Assembly: GCF_036669915.1 (NCBI RefSeq) | Contig: NC_089316.1 | Coordinates: forward strand, 1,218,734 to 1,282,733 | Length of the DNA: 64,000 nt | Reading direction: 5' to 3' | Source: Pocillopora verrucosa | Lineage: Eukaryota; Cnidaria; Anthozoa; Scleractinia; Pocilloporidae | Shown: positions 44,616 through 56,381 of the stretch, one piece after another | Layout of the letters: each line of letters begins with the position of its first letter | Numbering within the stretch: position 1 is the stretch's first letter | Made by a program: the position numbers and the translations under genes | The notes under the pieces: generated by a model | Told to the model about the DNA's origin: nothing | The model's database searches: none | What the model saw: the letters and a program-made list of their open reading frames with translations, nothing else

Positions 44616-47600
44616 ATGGATTCAAAGAGAAACTTCCGCACGAAATCTACTGAAAAGATCAGTAGAATTCCCTTGGCAATTTCAGTGACTTCTTTGACTC
44701 TTGTGACATTGTTGTTTATGAGGATCGAGTTTGTGTACAATAATTCGAAAGCGCTGGAAATAAGGCTTGAAAACCGAATTCAGTGGATTGACGATGACCT
44801 GAAAACTAACATAGGGAGAATAGTGAAGAAGAGGTTACAAATTTATGAGACTGCATCCACAACAAGGAGAAAGAAAAGGCCTGATGTTATCTTTGGTGAG
44901 TCATTGGCTACTCGTACCTCAGATCTGTTAGCTTTTAATAATCAGCACTATAATATACAGCATCACAGCACAAAATGATTTTATCGTTAGTTTGCCTCTC
45001 AATTCTATGAACAGAATACTCGCTATACGAGTATACAGAACGAAAATCTATCTTAAGTAGTATTTTATTTGTTATCCTTCTGCCAAGGGTATTTTTGGAA
45101 AAGGTCAAACTCAACTAACGCTTAAAATCTGAATTATTTTCTCTTTTCACAAGCTTTATGCGAAAGAACACGCGGAAGGTAATCAGCAAGCGAACATTTT
45201 ATTGTTTTGCTTTACTCAAGAAACTGTATGGTTATCGAAAACATCTGCTTTCACATTACGGTAGTGTAGCGTGACATACATTCGTGTATCAGACCACTGA
45301 AGAATGCAGATTGGATCACGTAACATTTTGTTGAACCAACAGGCAAAATATTGCCTTTTGTGACAGCATACCACCCAGGGGTTAAAAAATTTAAAACAAA
45401 TACTGATGCAAGAATGGAACCTCATCCAAAATCAGCCACTGCTGAAAACAATTTACAAAACGCCTCCGATTATATCATACAAAAGAGGTAAATCGCTCAA
45501 AGACATACTCGTCAGAGCGAAGCTTTAATTAAAGGCTTTTGCGTCGCAAACGTAAAACCACACAGGGGAGTCTGTGCAGGCCTGTCTATGACCTTTTCAA
45601 TCTGTAACATTTTGTTGAACCAAACCGAAGTTATAACTCCTATTATTTTAACTTCCTGAAACACAGCAGTCTACATTCTCATTCTCTTGGACTAACGTGT
45701 CTGATCACCACCATTTTTTGGTACCGAAATTTTGACGACAGTAGAACTGTTAACTTTATTTAGCGAATAGGACTTTTTGGCAAACAGCCCGATGGTCAAT
45801 TAACTTACCTGAAACTCTCAGCTGAAAAGTCTTGTGACTAAAGGCAGCTTCAGACAGCCCTCGGGCTATTTTTGAACAAAATTTATAGAAGTAAAAGGTT
45901 CCTTTTTTTTTTTTTGTTATTTAATTTTTGCGCCAGTTTTATGTGCATATGAATGTTTTAACATTTGCGTATTTCTCTTTTGTCTTCATTTTCTCATTTT
46001 TCCTCATCACCGCAAACATCGATTGATAAACGACTACATCAATTCTGCTCATTCTTTCGCACTTTAAAATGCATTATTTCATTAATCCCATAAGAAATAT
46101 TTGTTATCGTAACCTCCACAGGTTTTGAAAACAAAGTTGGAAGTGTGGTATCAGTTATCCGTGATCATGAAAGAGAGAGAAGAAATGTTGCTGCAGGAAC
46201 AATAACTCTGCAGCAAGTCCGCCAGGAAATTAACAACAAACTCAATCAATCCTGCAGTGTTAACAACAAGATTTGTCAGACAGGACCTCCAGGTCCTCCA
46301 GGTGCCCTCGGTTATCCAGGGTACAAAGGAGAAAAAGGAGCCACGGGGAAAACCGGCTCACGAGGCCCTTCGGGTGCTATCGGGGCTCCAGGCGTGAGTG
46401 GCAAAAGAGGACCTGTGGGACCTCAAGGAGTAAAAGGCGACAAGGGCGACAAAGGGTCCGTTGGAGCGCCCGGGATTAGAGGAGAGACTGGAACGAAGGG
46501 TCGTCAAGGACAACAAGGATCTATTGGCTTAAAAGGAAACAAAGGCAACAGAGGATTGGTTGGTATTCGGGGACCAAAGGGAGAATGTGTTGTTCCACTG
46601 AAGATCAGTGTATATCCAGTATCTCAGGAAGTCTTTGCGGACGAGCCTGTAATATTTTACTGTTGGGTTCAAGGCCATCTTTCGTCCAAGATAACGTGGC
46701 GTAAACTTGGAGGTACTCTATCTAATGCTACTGTTGAAGATGGTGCGCTTCGAATAAGCAGCGTACAAAGGTCACATGCTGGGTTATACATGTGTACAGC
46801 TCACACTGGTTTGGGAATGTTCCGCATAATAAGCAGATTGCACGTAAAAGGTGGGGACTTTTAATTTTGAGCGATTTTCAACTTTGCCGCCTTTCAGTTG
46901 TTCGGAAATGTTAGGACATCAGTGTCGTTTGTTTTCAGAATCAGATAATGCCCCTAATCGAATCATCATGGTTATTCAGATCTATTGATAAAGATGTTTC
47001 TACAACCAAGAAAATACAACCTGAATGGTTCTGGTGTGCCTTGTTTTCGGTTAAGCTGCTTGTCAAAGAGAGAAATGATTATGATAAGCTTTGTCTCGCC
47101 ATCTTTAGCTCAGACTTATAAGATCTTCACCATGTTTGTTTTATGTCTGTTACGATGATTTTTTCTTTCTTCAGAGCCGCCAAAATTTACCAACAGGCCC
47201 CCTACAGTTGTCAATACATTGCTAGGAACTAATGTAACCCTCTGCTGCGAGGCCTCAGGCTCTCCTCGTCCAAACGTTGAATGGTTCCAGGCCCACAAGT
47301 ATTCTGTGTCATTTCCTGTTTCTCAAGAAGATGGATGTCTTCAAATTAAAATGGGTGAAGAAAACGTAGATTTCATCTGCCGGGCTAAAAACAGCTTCGG
47401 ATTGGCAGAGACAACAACCACGGTGATTGCAGTAACATTTGGAGGTATTATTTGTTAGTCACTTTTGCTGAAGAGCTTTCAAAATATGTAAATGGAGGGT
47501 AGTAGCACTTGTCTAAATGGCACGACATGTTGGTTAAATGGATCCAGCATTTTAAAAAAAATCCCATAACCGCCCTTGGTTAGCTCATGGTGTAGAGCGC

Positions 47601-49410
47601 CGGACTGCCGTGCGTAAGTTCGAGGGTTCGACACTCAGGATCTTAAAATAACTGGGGAGAATGTGCTACCACTACTTTGACATCTGCTAGTGGTACAACA
47701 TTTTAGTCTTCTCAGATAAATAACTGAGGCGAATGTGCTACCACTACTGTGACATCTGCAAGTGGTACAACATTTTAGTCTTCTCAGATAAATAACTGAG
47801 GCGAATGTGCTGCCACTACTGTGACATCTGCAAGTGGTACAACATTTTAGTCTTCTCAGATAAATAACTGAGGCGAATGTGCTGCCACTACTGTGACATC
47901 TGCAAGTGGTACAACATTTTAGTCTTCTCAGATAAATAACTGAGGCGAATGGGCTGCCACTACCTTGACATCTGCAAGTGGTACAACGTTTTTGTCTTCT
48001 CAGATAAATAACTGAGGAGAATGTGCTGCCACTACCTTGACATCTGCCAGTGGTTAAACTTTAAAGTCTTCTCGAATAAATGCGATAAACTCCTACGTCT
48101 CTGTGTACTAGTTAGCAGGGGACGTTAAAGAACGCAAGCACTTCTCGCAAAGAGAAGCGAACATAGCCACTTGCGTTTTTCTCTGGCTTATTATTCATAC
48201 AGGCCAAATTTAACAAGCTCTAAAGCTGAACTTGGCCAGAAAATCTAACTACCGCAAATAATTAGATGAATAAATAGGTGAAATTTGCTGTTATTTGTGC
48301 TTATTCACTTTTATTTATTTCGGGACCAAAACCGAAATTGATCCCTTTTAAATTGAGCAATTGAATCAGGCTGTTATATCTTTCTTTTCTGAATTCAGGT
48401 TTGGCGAAATCAAAAATCCTGGCACATTATGTTCATTACCTGCGCACTTTGAGAATTTGGTTAAACCCTGTTGTGCAGAGCCGGGCCTCCTACTGGAAGC
48501 GCTGCTGGCGAGCATCAGAAGATGGTTGGGTCAGCACTACCTTCCACTCAAAATGTGACTACAAAGGGCCTACAGTGACCATTATCCGTGTGGGAAAATA
48601 CATCTTTGGTGGATACACTAGCGTTTCATGGCGTAAGTGAATCATTGAATGCTTTCAGTGAAACATTTGAAACTACACGCGATTAATTATTTTTTAAAAC
48701 TCATGTAATCGACTTAAAGACTGTCCTCTAAAATAACTTAAACCTGAAAAGAAATTCTGGTTCAAAGTTTCTGTTGTCTGATAATCTGATTGTAATTAAA
48801 TTTTGACACAAGATCGTACTCGATTAGGAAAAGCTGTTCCCTGTATTTACGCAATAATTTCTTCTACCTTGGAGAAAGGTCGAAGTCAAACGAACAGTGG
48901 AAAATTAATTCAAGAACTTTTCGCTTTATTGTTGTTGTTAATTTAAAATACGCTCGTAACGCAATTTCTCGACCGTTTTAAATTTTCCTCTGGCCAAGTG
49001 TTACAAATATTCACCTTCATCTCAGTTTCCTTAATTAGCTTATGACTCTTTTTTACCATTTTTGCTTATTAGTTTCCAATTGTGGAAAAAAATTTTCCTC
49101 GAGCGCCTTTTTGTTCTCATTGGTTAACAAGCCAGGCTGGGCACCAGTAAAACTGTCTCAAACAGGACAGCATAGTTCTCTTCGCCATTCCATGTTCAGT
49201 TGTTCAAGTTATGGACCCACATTTGGTGGAGGACACGATATTTACATTAGCAACTACGCCTCATCCAACACAAATTCCCACACAAACCTTGGATACACTT
49301 ACATTCCACCATCTGGTCACAGTTATCGCAGCTCCTTCACCAAATCATTCCTGGCAGGAAGTTATAAATTTCAACCTGATGAAGTTGAAGTGTTTTATGA
49401 AACTACTTGA
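44616..49410 (+). CDS. gene F: type II membrane collagen-Ig-Ig-TLDc protein
   Basis: Exons are 44616-44895, 46122-46850, 47175-47444, 48399-48632 and 49073-49410 (616 codons plus stop, phase 1). The exon 2 donor is GTGGGG, weaker than the GTAGGG or GTAAGG of its relatives; read-through would end after GGDF. The furin-like site is RERR. In the TLDc domain the start reads GLAKSKILAHY instead of the usual GLEQSVIL, position-variable sites are QHSSLR and HDIYI, SYRSSF replaces SYGSSF, and the segment after the conserved Cys reads GKKFSSSAF instead of GYxYSSKAF. Intron 1 contains a 265-bp retroelement fragment, and intron 3 a SINE expanded by 72-bp repeats. The frame is intact. Confidence 0.84.
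45339..45603 (+). mobile_element. short reverse-transcriptase retroelement fragment (Penelope-like?) in intron 1 of gene F
   Basis: The insert is flanked by a perfect 19-bp duplication, GTAACATTTTGTTGAACCA, at 45320-45338 and 45604-45622. Other units have this sequence only once (for example 45319-type sequence in A at 6626). Translated with one frameshift it reads LPFVTAYHPGV, then EWNLIQNQPLLKTIY, then RGKSLKDILVRAKL. This is the segment between reverse transcriptase and the Cys-rich/endonuclease end typical of Penelope-like elements, as I recall the family. The insert is 5'- and 3'-incomplete. Only F carries it. Confidence 0.7.
47570..48280 (+). repeat. tRNA-derived SINE in intron 3 of gene F, internally expanded
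   Basis: The head (TTAGCTCATGGTGTAGAGCG, GTTCGAGGGTTCGACAC) is the best tRNA-like match in the window; the box B includes GGTTCGA. The body is interrupted by a run of 72-bp tandem repeats and then resumes to the AT-rich tail near 48250. Confidence 0.7.
47649..48060 (+). repeat. 72-bp tandem repeats inside the SINE body
   Basis: Units begin with TAACTGAGG-like sequence at 47649, 47721, 47793, 47865, 47937 and 48009, an exact 72-bp period. Each unit is one stretch of the SINE body (CTGAGGCGAATGTGCTGCCA to the CTTCTCAGATAAA segment) that is single-copy in the other units. Confidence 0.9.
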
Positions 49411-52177
49411 AACAAACGAACTGAAATAACGATGATATTCAATACTCCTATTTAGACCTATTTGCTAACAATCGAGACAGACGTTTCTGTCTGGGTTGCC
49501 TATAGGTTAAGGCCACAAACTGAGAGAAAGCTTGAACAGATCAGTTTAGATAGTAGCACTAAACTGTCCAATCATGTATGCAGATATCATCATTTTGAGT
49601 CGTTGGAGAGAGTGCGTAAATTGATCAAAGTGACGCTATGGTGAATTCGGGGATTAACTGTGCAGAATGTTATAAAATGTGAAGTGATTGTCCAAATTGA
49701 TATTTAATAAGATGTATGCAACCTATATCGACCTGATGAAGTTGAAGTGTTTTATAAAACTACTTGAAGGAAACAAATTCCTTTTTACAGACAATGGAGA
49801 CAGGGTTGCCTGTGGCTTATGGCCATAAAGACTAAGCTTGAACAGATCAGGCCGTGATAAACGCAAAACTGATCAATTATGCATACGGATACTATCATTT
49901 TATAGTCGTAGGAGAGTGTACCAAAATAAGATGTATGCTCTCCCCAGTCTCCTTTGGCCGTGCTAACGCTAAAAAATATGCTCATCGAATTCTCATATCC
50001 ACAAGTAAAAAGAGGCGAGGTTTGTGTGTACTTTATTATAAGAGGTACAATAAAATCGCACGAGAAGGATGGTTTAATTCCAATTGAATATTTCTTGCTC
50101 GGTGATATTACCGTGTTGCGCTGTATTTTTCCGAGCCTAGTAGGGGCGAGAGAAATAGGAGCGATGAGCAAAATATCAGTTCGTATTATTTGCCAAACCA
50201 TCGAAGGAGAAATTTATAATTGCACTCTTATTCCATTTTCTATTATTTCAGTGTGACCTTTGTGTTGCTCAGCTTTCCGCTTGTGCTTTTGCCTTGTTCT
50301 AGAATGAAATGTCGTGACATATTGTGCACGTTCCGTTACCCTTAGATGATAAATGACGTCATAGTGAATGAGATGCCGTATCAAAGTTTGAAAACCTGAC
50401 AAGAGTCAACTATTTGCCCAATGAAAGAGACGCACGACCAACACTTACCTTCCTCAACGTTTAGTTGATAATCACACTAATTTACATAAGAACAGAGGAC
50501 GTATTTTTCGCCGGTTTTCTTCTGAGCCTCCAGACGGTCCTAGTGGATTTAGAACCGAAGAAAGTTTCAGAATCGACGAGGCAGAAAACTTAAAACCTAA
50601 AAAATTCAATTTATACGCGCGTTTATTAGGTGTGCATCTTTTCTACGGTTGCGAGCAGGCCGTGATTATTAACAAGAATCTATAGCTCTCGTGTGGGGCA
50701 ACCTGAATTCGAAAAAAATGTAAGAGAGTAGTTTCAGGTGGGCATGCGTGGATCCGATCCGAAGGAAAAAGGAAATGCTACAATTCAATACTGGTGAAAT
50801 TAGGCATATCGTAGATATGAGAGGGAGACTGTGTCTACCATTTTTACAACAGAAAGCGCTCGTTGGATTCATTTTGACATTTATTTGCCAATAAATCTCT
50901 TATTGAGGTAAATTGCATACGAAAGTAAAATCTATCTATTCCTTTTAACAAAAGCTTGATACATCTTGTTCCTCTACAAACATCAGTGACTGGACTTCTC
51001 CGCTTAAACAGATGAATTGCAGCTCAAAGGTAGTATCTGCATGAAGAGTTCACGTCTAGTCCAGTTAAAGTTACAGTTAACTTTTTTGAATATCGCCGGC
51101 CTAGAATTGCTGGTGATCTTAAACGAATTTCATATGTGAGCTGTAAGTGATCCAGAATACTTTTTTTTTTTATTTAACCAACCAGATACAAAATAAGGTA
51201 ACCGATTTCATGATTTCTTGTATCTGCAACAAAAGAAAGTGTTTGTTTTACTACTGAGCAACACGGATAGCTATAAAACGTTTCAATACCTCAACGAATT
51301 CAGCTGGATTAACGCCGACTTTTTTCAGTGCTGGAATATTTACTTCGCTTAAAAATACTGCACCTGTCACAGGCGAAACATTATGACTTGTGCAACGTGT
51401 GTGACTAATACACACGAAAAGATTCCATCGGAAATATAGGTTTTCCATCATCATAGTTTTATTCCTCCATGGAAATATCCGTTTTGTTGTATAAGGTAAC
51501 ACTGTATTTGCTTTTCTGCCTAGCCAGAAGTATCAAAATACATTTGAAAAACATTCAAAGAATATTAATTGCTGTAGCGCTTCGTGTAGAGTAGTCTGTA
51601 AAGTGATTTCTGAAACCTTCAGTCAAATTTGATGGCTTAGTTAATGTTTTCAACTCAGCCTTAATTTGTGATTCCCGTTTTGAATTTCGTGCATCGTTTT
51701 CCCCGGAACAAAGCCAACGTGGGAATAACTTTAGGGCGAAGCTTCAAGCTTAAGGTCATCCCCAAACAAGTGTTGAGCTTTCAACCTCATTTAAGTCATA
51801 TTCGCATCCTTAATGATAAATCATCGTAGCCTCAAGGGTTAACCTGTCTCAGAGAAATCTGAAAAGCTGACGTCTACGATGGGAGTATTGTCAATGAGTA
51901 TTCAGACGTTTTTCTTCATCCATCTGATTATCAACTTTCTTTTCACTTCTATTTCAGACTCACCCTGCTCTTAAAAAATATTCGGTCAAAGACCTCCTCT
52001 TGAGAAATTTAATCTGTATTGTCTTACAGATGTGTAAGTGATATTTTAAGCTATAGTGAGTACGCGTAAACAGCTCAGCGCTGAAAGGAGAGTTTCATCT
52101 TAACTAACGTTTTTAAGCTACATCAGTCCCCGCCAGCGAACTGTATTCCTCCTGTTTCAAAGATCACCGATACAGAA
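49411..52177. other. intergenic spacer (type III) before gene G
   Basis: This is a near-identical partner of 35206-38054. It includes TGACGTCA at 50354-50361 and the same minus-strand open frames (50669-50872 and 51251-51502). The promoter palindrome has one or two changes (CTCAGCGCTGAAAG near 52075). No defensible gene. Confidence 0.6.
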
Positions 52178-55100
52178 ATGGATGCAAAGAGGAACGTCCG
52201 CACGAAATCTACTGAAAAGATCAGTAGAATTCCCTTAGCAATTTCAGTGACTTCTTTGACTCTTGTAACATTGTTGTTTATGAGGATCGAGTTTGTGTAC
52301 AACAATTCGAAAGCGATGGAAATAAGGCTTGAAAACCGAATTCAGCGGATTGACGATGACCTGAAAACAAACATAGTAAGAATAGTGAAGAAGAGGTTAC
52401 AAATTTATGAAACTGCATCCACAACAAGGAGAAAGGAAAAGCCGGATGTTATGTTTGGTGAGTAATTGGTTACACGTACCTCAGATCTGTTAGCTTTTAA
52501 TAACCAACATTAAACTGCATCACAGCACAAAATGATTTATCGTTCATTTGCTTCTCAATTCTAGAAACAGAATACTCGCTATAATTCCACTGCCGTTGAT
52601 TGTGAAATAAGACAGAACGAAAATCTATCTTAAGTTGTATTTTATTTGTATGTTATCCTTCTGCCAAGGGTATTTTTGGAAAAGGTCAAACTCAGCTGAC
52701 GCTTTAAATCTCATCTATTTTGTTTTTTCACAAGCTATATGTGAAAGAACACGCTTAAGGTAATCAACAAATTTTGCTATCGTTTCTCTTTACTCAAGAA
52801 ACTGTATGGTTATCGAAAATATCTGCTTTCACATTACGGAAATGTAGGGTGACATGCATTCGTGCGTCAGGCCACCGAAGGATGCAAATTGGATCAGGTA
52901 ACATGTTGAACCACATCGTTATGACTCCCACTGTTTTGACTTCCTGAAACACAGCAGCATACATTCTAATTATCTTACACTAATGTGTTTGATCACCGCT
53001 AATTTTTAGCACCGAAATTTTCATGACAGTAGAATTGTTAATTATATCTTACGAACAGAACTTTGAGCAAGATGCTCAATGAGCTTACTTGAAATCTCGC
53101 ACCTGAAAAGTCTCAAGACTAAAGGCAGCTTCAGACAGTCCTCGGGCTATTTTCCAAAAAAATGTATAGACGTCCAAGGTTCCTTAGTTTATGAACTTTT
53201 TTTTTTTCTTTAACTCTGACTCCATTTCATGTTCATATATTCATTTTTGCACCGATTTTGTGAGAATATTAATGTTTTAACATTTGCATATTCCTCTTTT
53301 GTTTCTACTTTCCATTTTCTTTCTCTTCACCGAAAACATCGATTGATAAACGACTACATTAATTAAGATTATTCTTTCGCACTTTAAAATGCATTATTTC
53401 ATTAATCCCATAAGAAATATTTGCTATCGTAACTTCTACAGGTTTTGAAAGCAAAGTTGGAAGTGTGTCATCTGCTGTCCGTGATCATCAAAGAGAGAGA
53501 AGAAATGTTGCTGCAGGAACAATAACTCTGCAGCAAGTCCGCCAGGAAATTAACAACAAGTTCAATAAATCCTGCAACAACAAGATTTGTCAGACAGGAC
53601 CTCCAGGTCCTCCAGGTGCCCACGGGTATCCAGGGTACAAAGGAGAAAAAGGAGCTACAGGGAAAACCGGCTCAAGAGGCCCTCCAGGTCCAATCGGGGC
53701 TCCAGGCATGAGTGGTAAAAGAGGACCTGTGGGACCTCAGGGAGTAAAAGGCGACAAGGGCGACAAAGGGTCAATTGGAGCACCCGGGATCAGAGGAGAG
53801 ACTGGAACAAAGGGTCGTCAAGGACAACAAGGATCTATTGGCTTAAAAGGAAGCAAAGGCAGCAGAGGATTGGTTGGTATTCAGGGACCAAAGGGAGAAT
53901 GTGTTGTTCCACTGAAGATCAGTGCGTATCCAGTATCTCAGGAAGTCTTTGTGGACGAGCCTGGGATATTTTACTGTTGGGTTCAAGGCCATCTTTCGTC
54001 CAAAATAACGTGGCGTAAACTTGGAGGTACTCTATCTAATGCTACTGTTGAAGATGGTGCGCTTCGAATAAGCAGCGTGCAAAGGTCACATGCTGGGTCG
54101 TACATGTGTACAGCTCACACTGGTTTGGGAATGTTCCGAATAATAAGCAGATTGCACATAAAAGGTAAGGTCTTTTACTTTTGAGCGACTTTCAGCTTTG
54201 CTTTTAGTTGTTCGAAATGTTAGAAGATCAGTGTCGTTTGTTTCCAGAATCAGATAATGCCCCTAATCGAATCATGATGGTTATTCAGGTCTATTGATCA
54301 AGACTTTTCTAATACCATGAAAATATAACCTGAATGATTCTGGCGCGCCTTGATTACGTTAAAGCTGCTTGTCAAAGAGAGAAATGATTATGATAAGCTT
54401 TGTCTCGCCATCTTTAGCTCAGACTTTTAAAATCTTCACCACGTTTGTTTTATGACTGTTACACTGATTTTTTTTCTTTCCTCAGAACCACCTAAATTTA
54501 CCAACAGGCCCCCTACATTTGTCAGTGGATTTCCAGGAACAAATGTAACCCTGTGCTGCGAAGCCTCAGGCTCTCCTCGTCCAAACGTTGAGTGGTACCA
54601 GGGCCAAAAGTCTTCTGACTCATTTCCTGTTTTTCAGAAAGATGGATGTCTTCTAATAAAAATGGGTAAAGAAAACGTATATTTCATTTGCCGGGCTAAA
54701 AACACCTTCGGATTGGTAGAGACAACAACCTTGGTGATTGCAGAAAAATTTAGAGGTATTATTTATTAGTTACTTTTGCTGCAGAGCTTTAAAAATATGG
54801 AAGAAAGTATCACTTGTCTTAATGGCACAATATGGTTGTTGAATGGATCCAGCATTTAAAAAATATCCCAAAACCGTCCGTGGTTAGCTCATGGTGTAGA
54901 GCGCCGGACTGCCGTGCGGAAGATCGAGGGTTCCACACTCAGGGTATTAAAATAACTGAGGAGAATACCGCTACCATGACATCTGCAAGTAGTTAAACAT
55001 TTTATTCCTCTCGGATAAAGATGATAAACTCCTACTTCCCTCTGTACTGGTTAGCAGGGGACGTTAATGAACCTACGCACTTCTCGCAAAGAGTAGCGAA

Positions 55101-56381
55101 CATGTCTCCCAGTGTTGTGCTCTGGCCTGGTTATTATTTATACCAGCCCCATTTAACAAGCTTAAGGCTGAAATGGGCCAACAAGTCCAACTATCGCTAA
55201 TAAATAAATTAATACAGTAAAAAAAATTGGAAAACATTTGCTGCTATTTGTGCTAATTCACTCTCATTTGGTATTAAATTGTGTTCCGGCATCAAAACCG
55301 AAATTGATCCCTTTTTAATTGAACAATTAGAACAGGCTTTAATATCTTTCTTTTTTAGGTTTGGAGCGATCAGAAATACTGACATATAATGTTCATTACC
55401 TGCACACTTTGAGAATTTGGTTAAACCCTGTTGTGCAGAGCCAGTCTTGGAAGCGCTGCTGGTTAGCATCAGTGGATGGTTGGGCCAGTACTACCTTCCA
55501 CTCAAAGTGTGACAACAAAGGGCCCACAGTGACCATTATTCGTGTGGGAAAATACATCTTTGGCGGATACGCCAACACATCATGGGGTAAGTAAATCATT
55601 GAATGCTTTCACTTTATTTTTTCATTTCATTGAAACATATCTCCTCTTGTTATCATTTGAAACCACATGTGGTTACTTATTTTCCAGAACTCATGTAAGC
55701 GACATAAAGTCTCTCCTCTAAAATAACTTGAACCTGAAAAGAAACTCTGACATAAAGTTTCTGTTGTCTGATTATCTGATTGAAATTAAAATTTGACAAA
55801 AGATCATGCTCGATTAGGAAAAGCTGTATTTGCGCAATAACTTCTTCTACCATAGAGAAAGGTTGAAGTCAAAAGGAGGTGGAAAATTTATTCAATAGCT
55901 TTTCGTTTTATTGTTGTTATTAACTGGTAAACGCAATTCCTCGACCGTGTTAAATGTTCCTCTGGCCAATTGTTACAAATATTCACCTTCATCTCAGTTT
56001 ACTGAAATAGTTTGTGACTCTTTTTTTCCATTTTGCTTATTAGTTTCCAATTGTGAATACCAGTACAGTTCAAAGGCCTTTCTTTTCTCATTGGTTAACA
56101 AGCCAGGCTGGGCACCAGTGAAACTGCCTCAAACAGGAAAGTATAGTTCTAGTCGCCATTCCATATACAGTTGTTCAAGCTATGGACCCACATTTGGTGG
56201 AGGAGGCGATATTTACATTGCCAGTTACGCCTCATCCAACACAAATTCCTACACAAACCTTGGATACGCCTACAGTCCACCATCTGGCCACAGTTATGGC
56301 AGCTCCTTCACCAAATCATTCCTGGCAGGAAGTTACAAATTTCAACCCAATGAAATTGAAGTGTTTTATGAAAGTACTTGA
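52178..56381 (+). CDS. gene G: type II membrane collagen-Ig-Ig-TLDc protein, last unit of the array
   Basis: Exons are 52178-52457, 53442-54164, 54486-54755, 55359-55586 and 56044-56381 (612 codons plus stop, GT-AG, phase 1). Exons 2 and 3 resemble those of gene E ([15 protein letters not shown]). The furin-like site is RERR. Ig domain 1 has DEPGIFYC where the others have EPVIFYC. Exon 4 is 6 bp shorter, losing two residues in QSQSSYWKRCW (now QSQSWKRCW), in frame. The exon 4 acceptor is TTTTTTAG. TLDc-variable positions read KYSSSR and GDIYI, and GYAYSP replaces GYTYSP. Exon 1 has a VRIVKK change in the coiled-coil stretch. The gene is intact. Confidence 0.86.
54873..55225 (+). repeat. tRNA-derived SINE in intron 3 of gene G
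   Basis: Orthologous SINE with TTAGCTCATGGTGTAGAGCG and GATCGAGGGTTCCACAC in the head and an AATAAATAAATTAATAC tail. Confidence 0.65.

Noticed and set aside
47649-48060. CRISPR-like array
   Set aside because: The repeats are contiguous with no unique spacers, and the locus is in a eukaryotic intron; it is a 72-bp tandem repeat.
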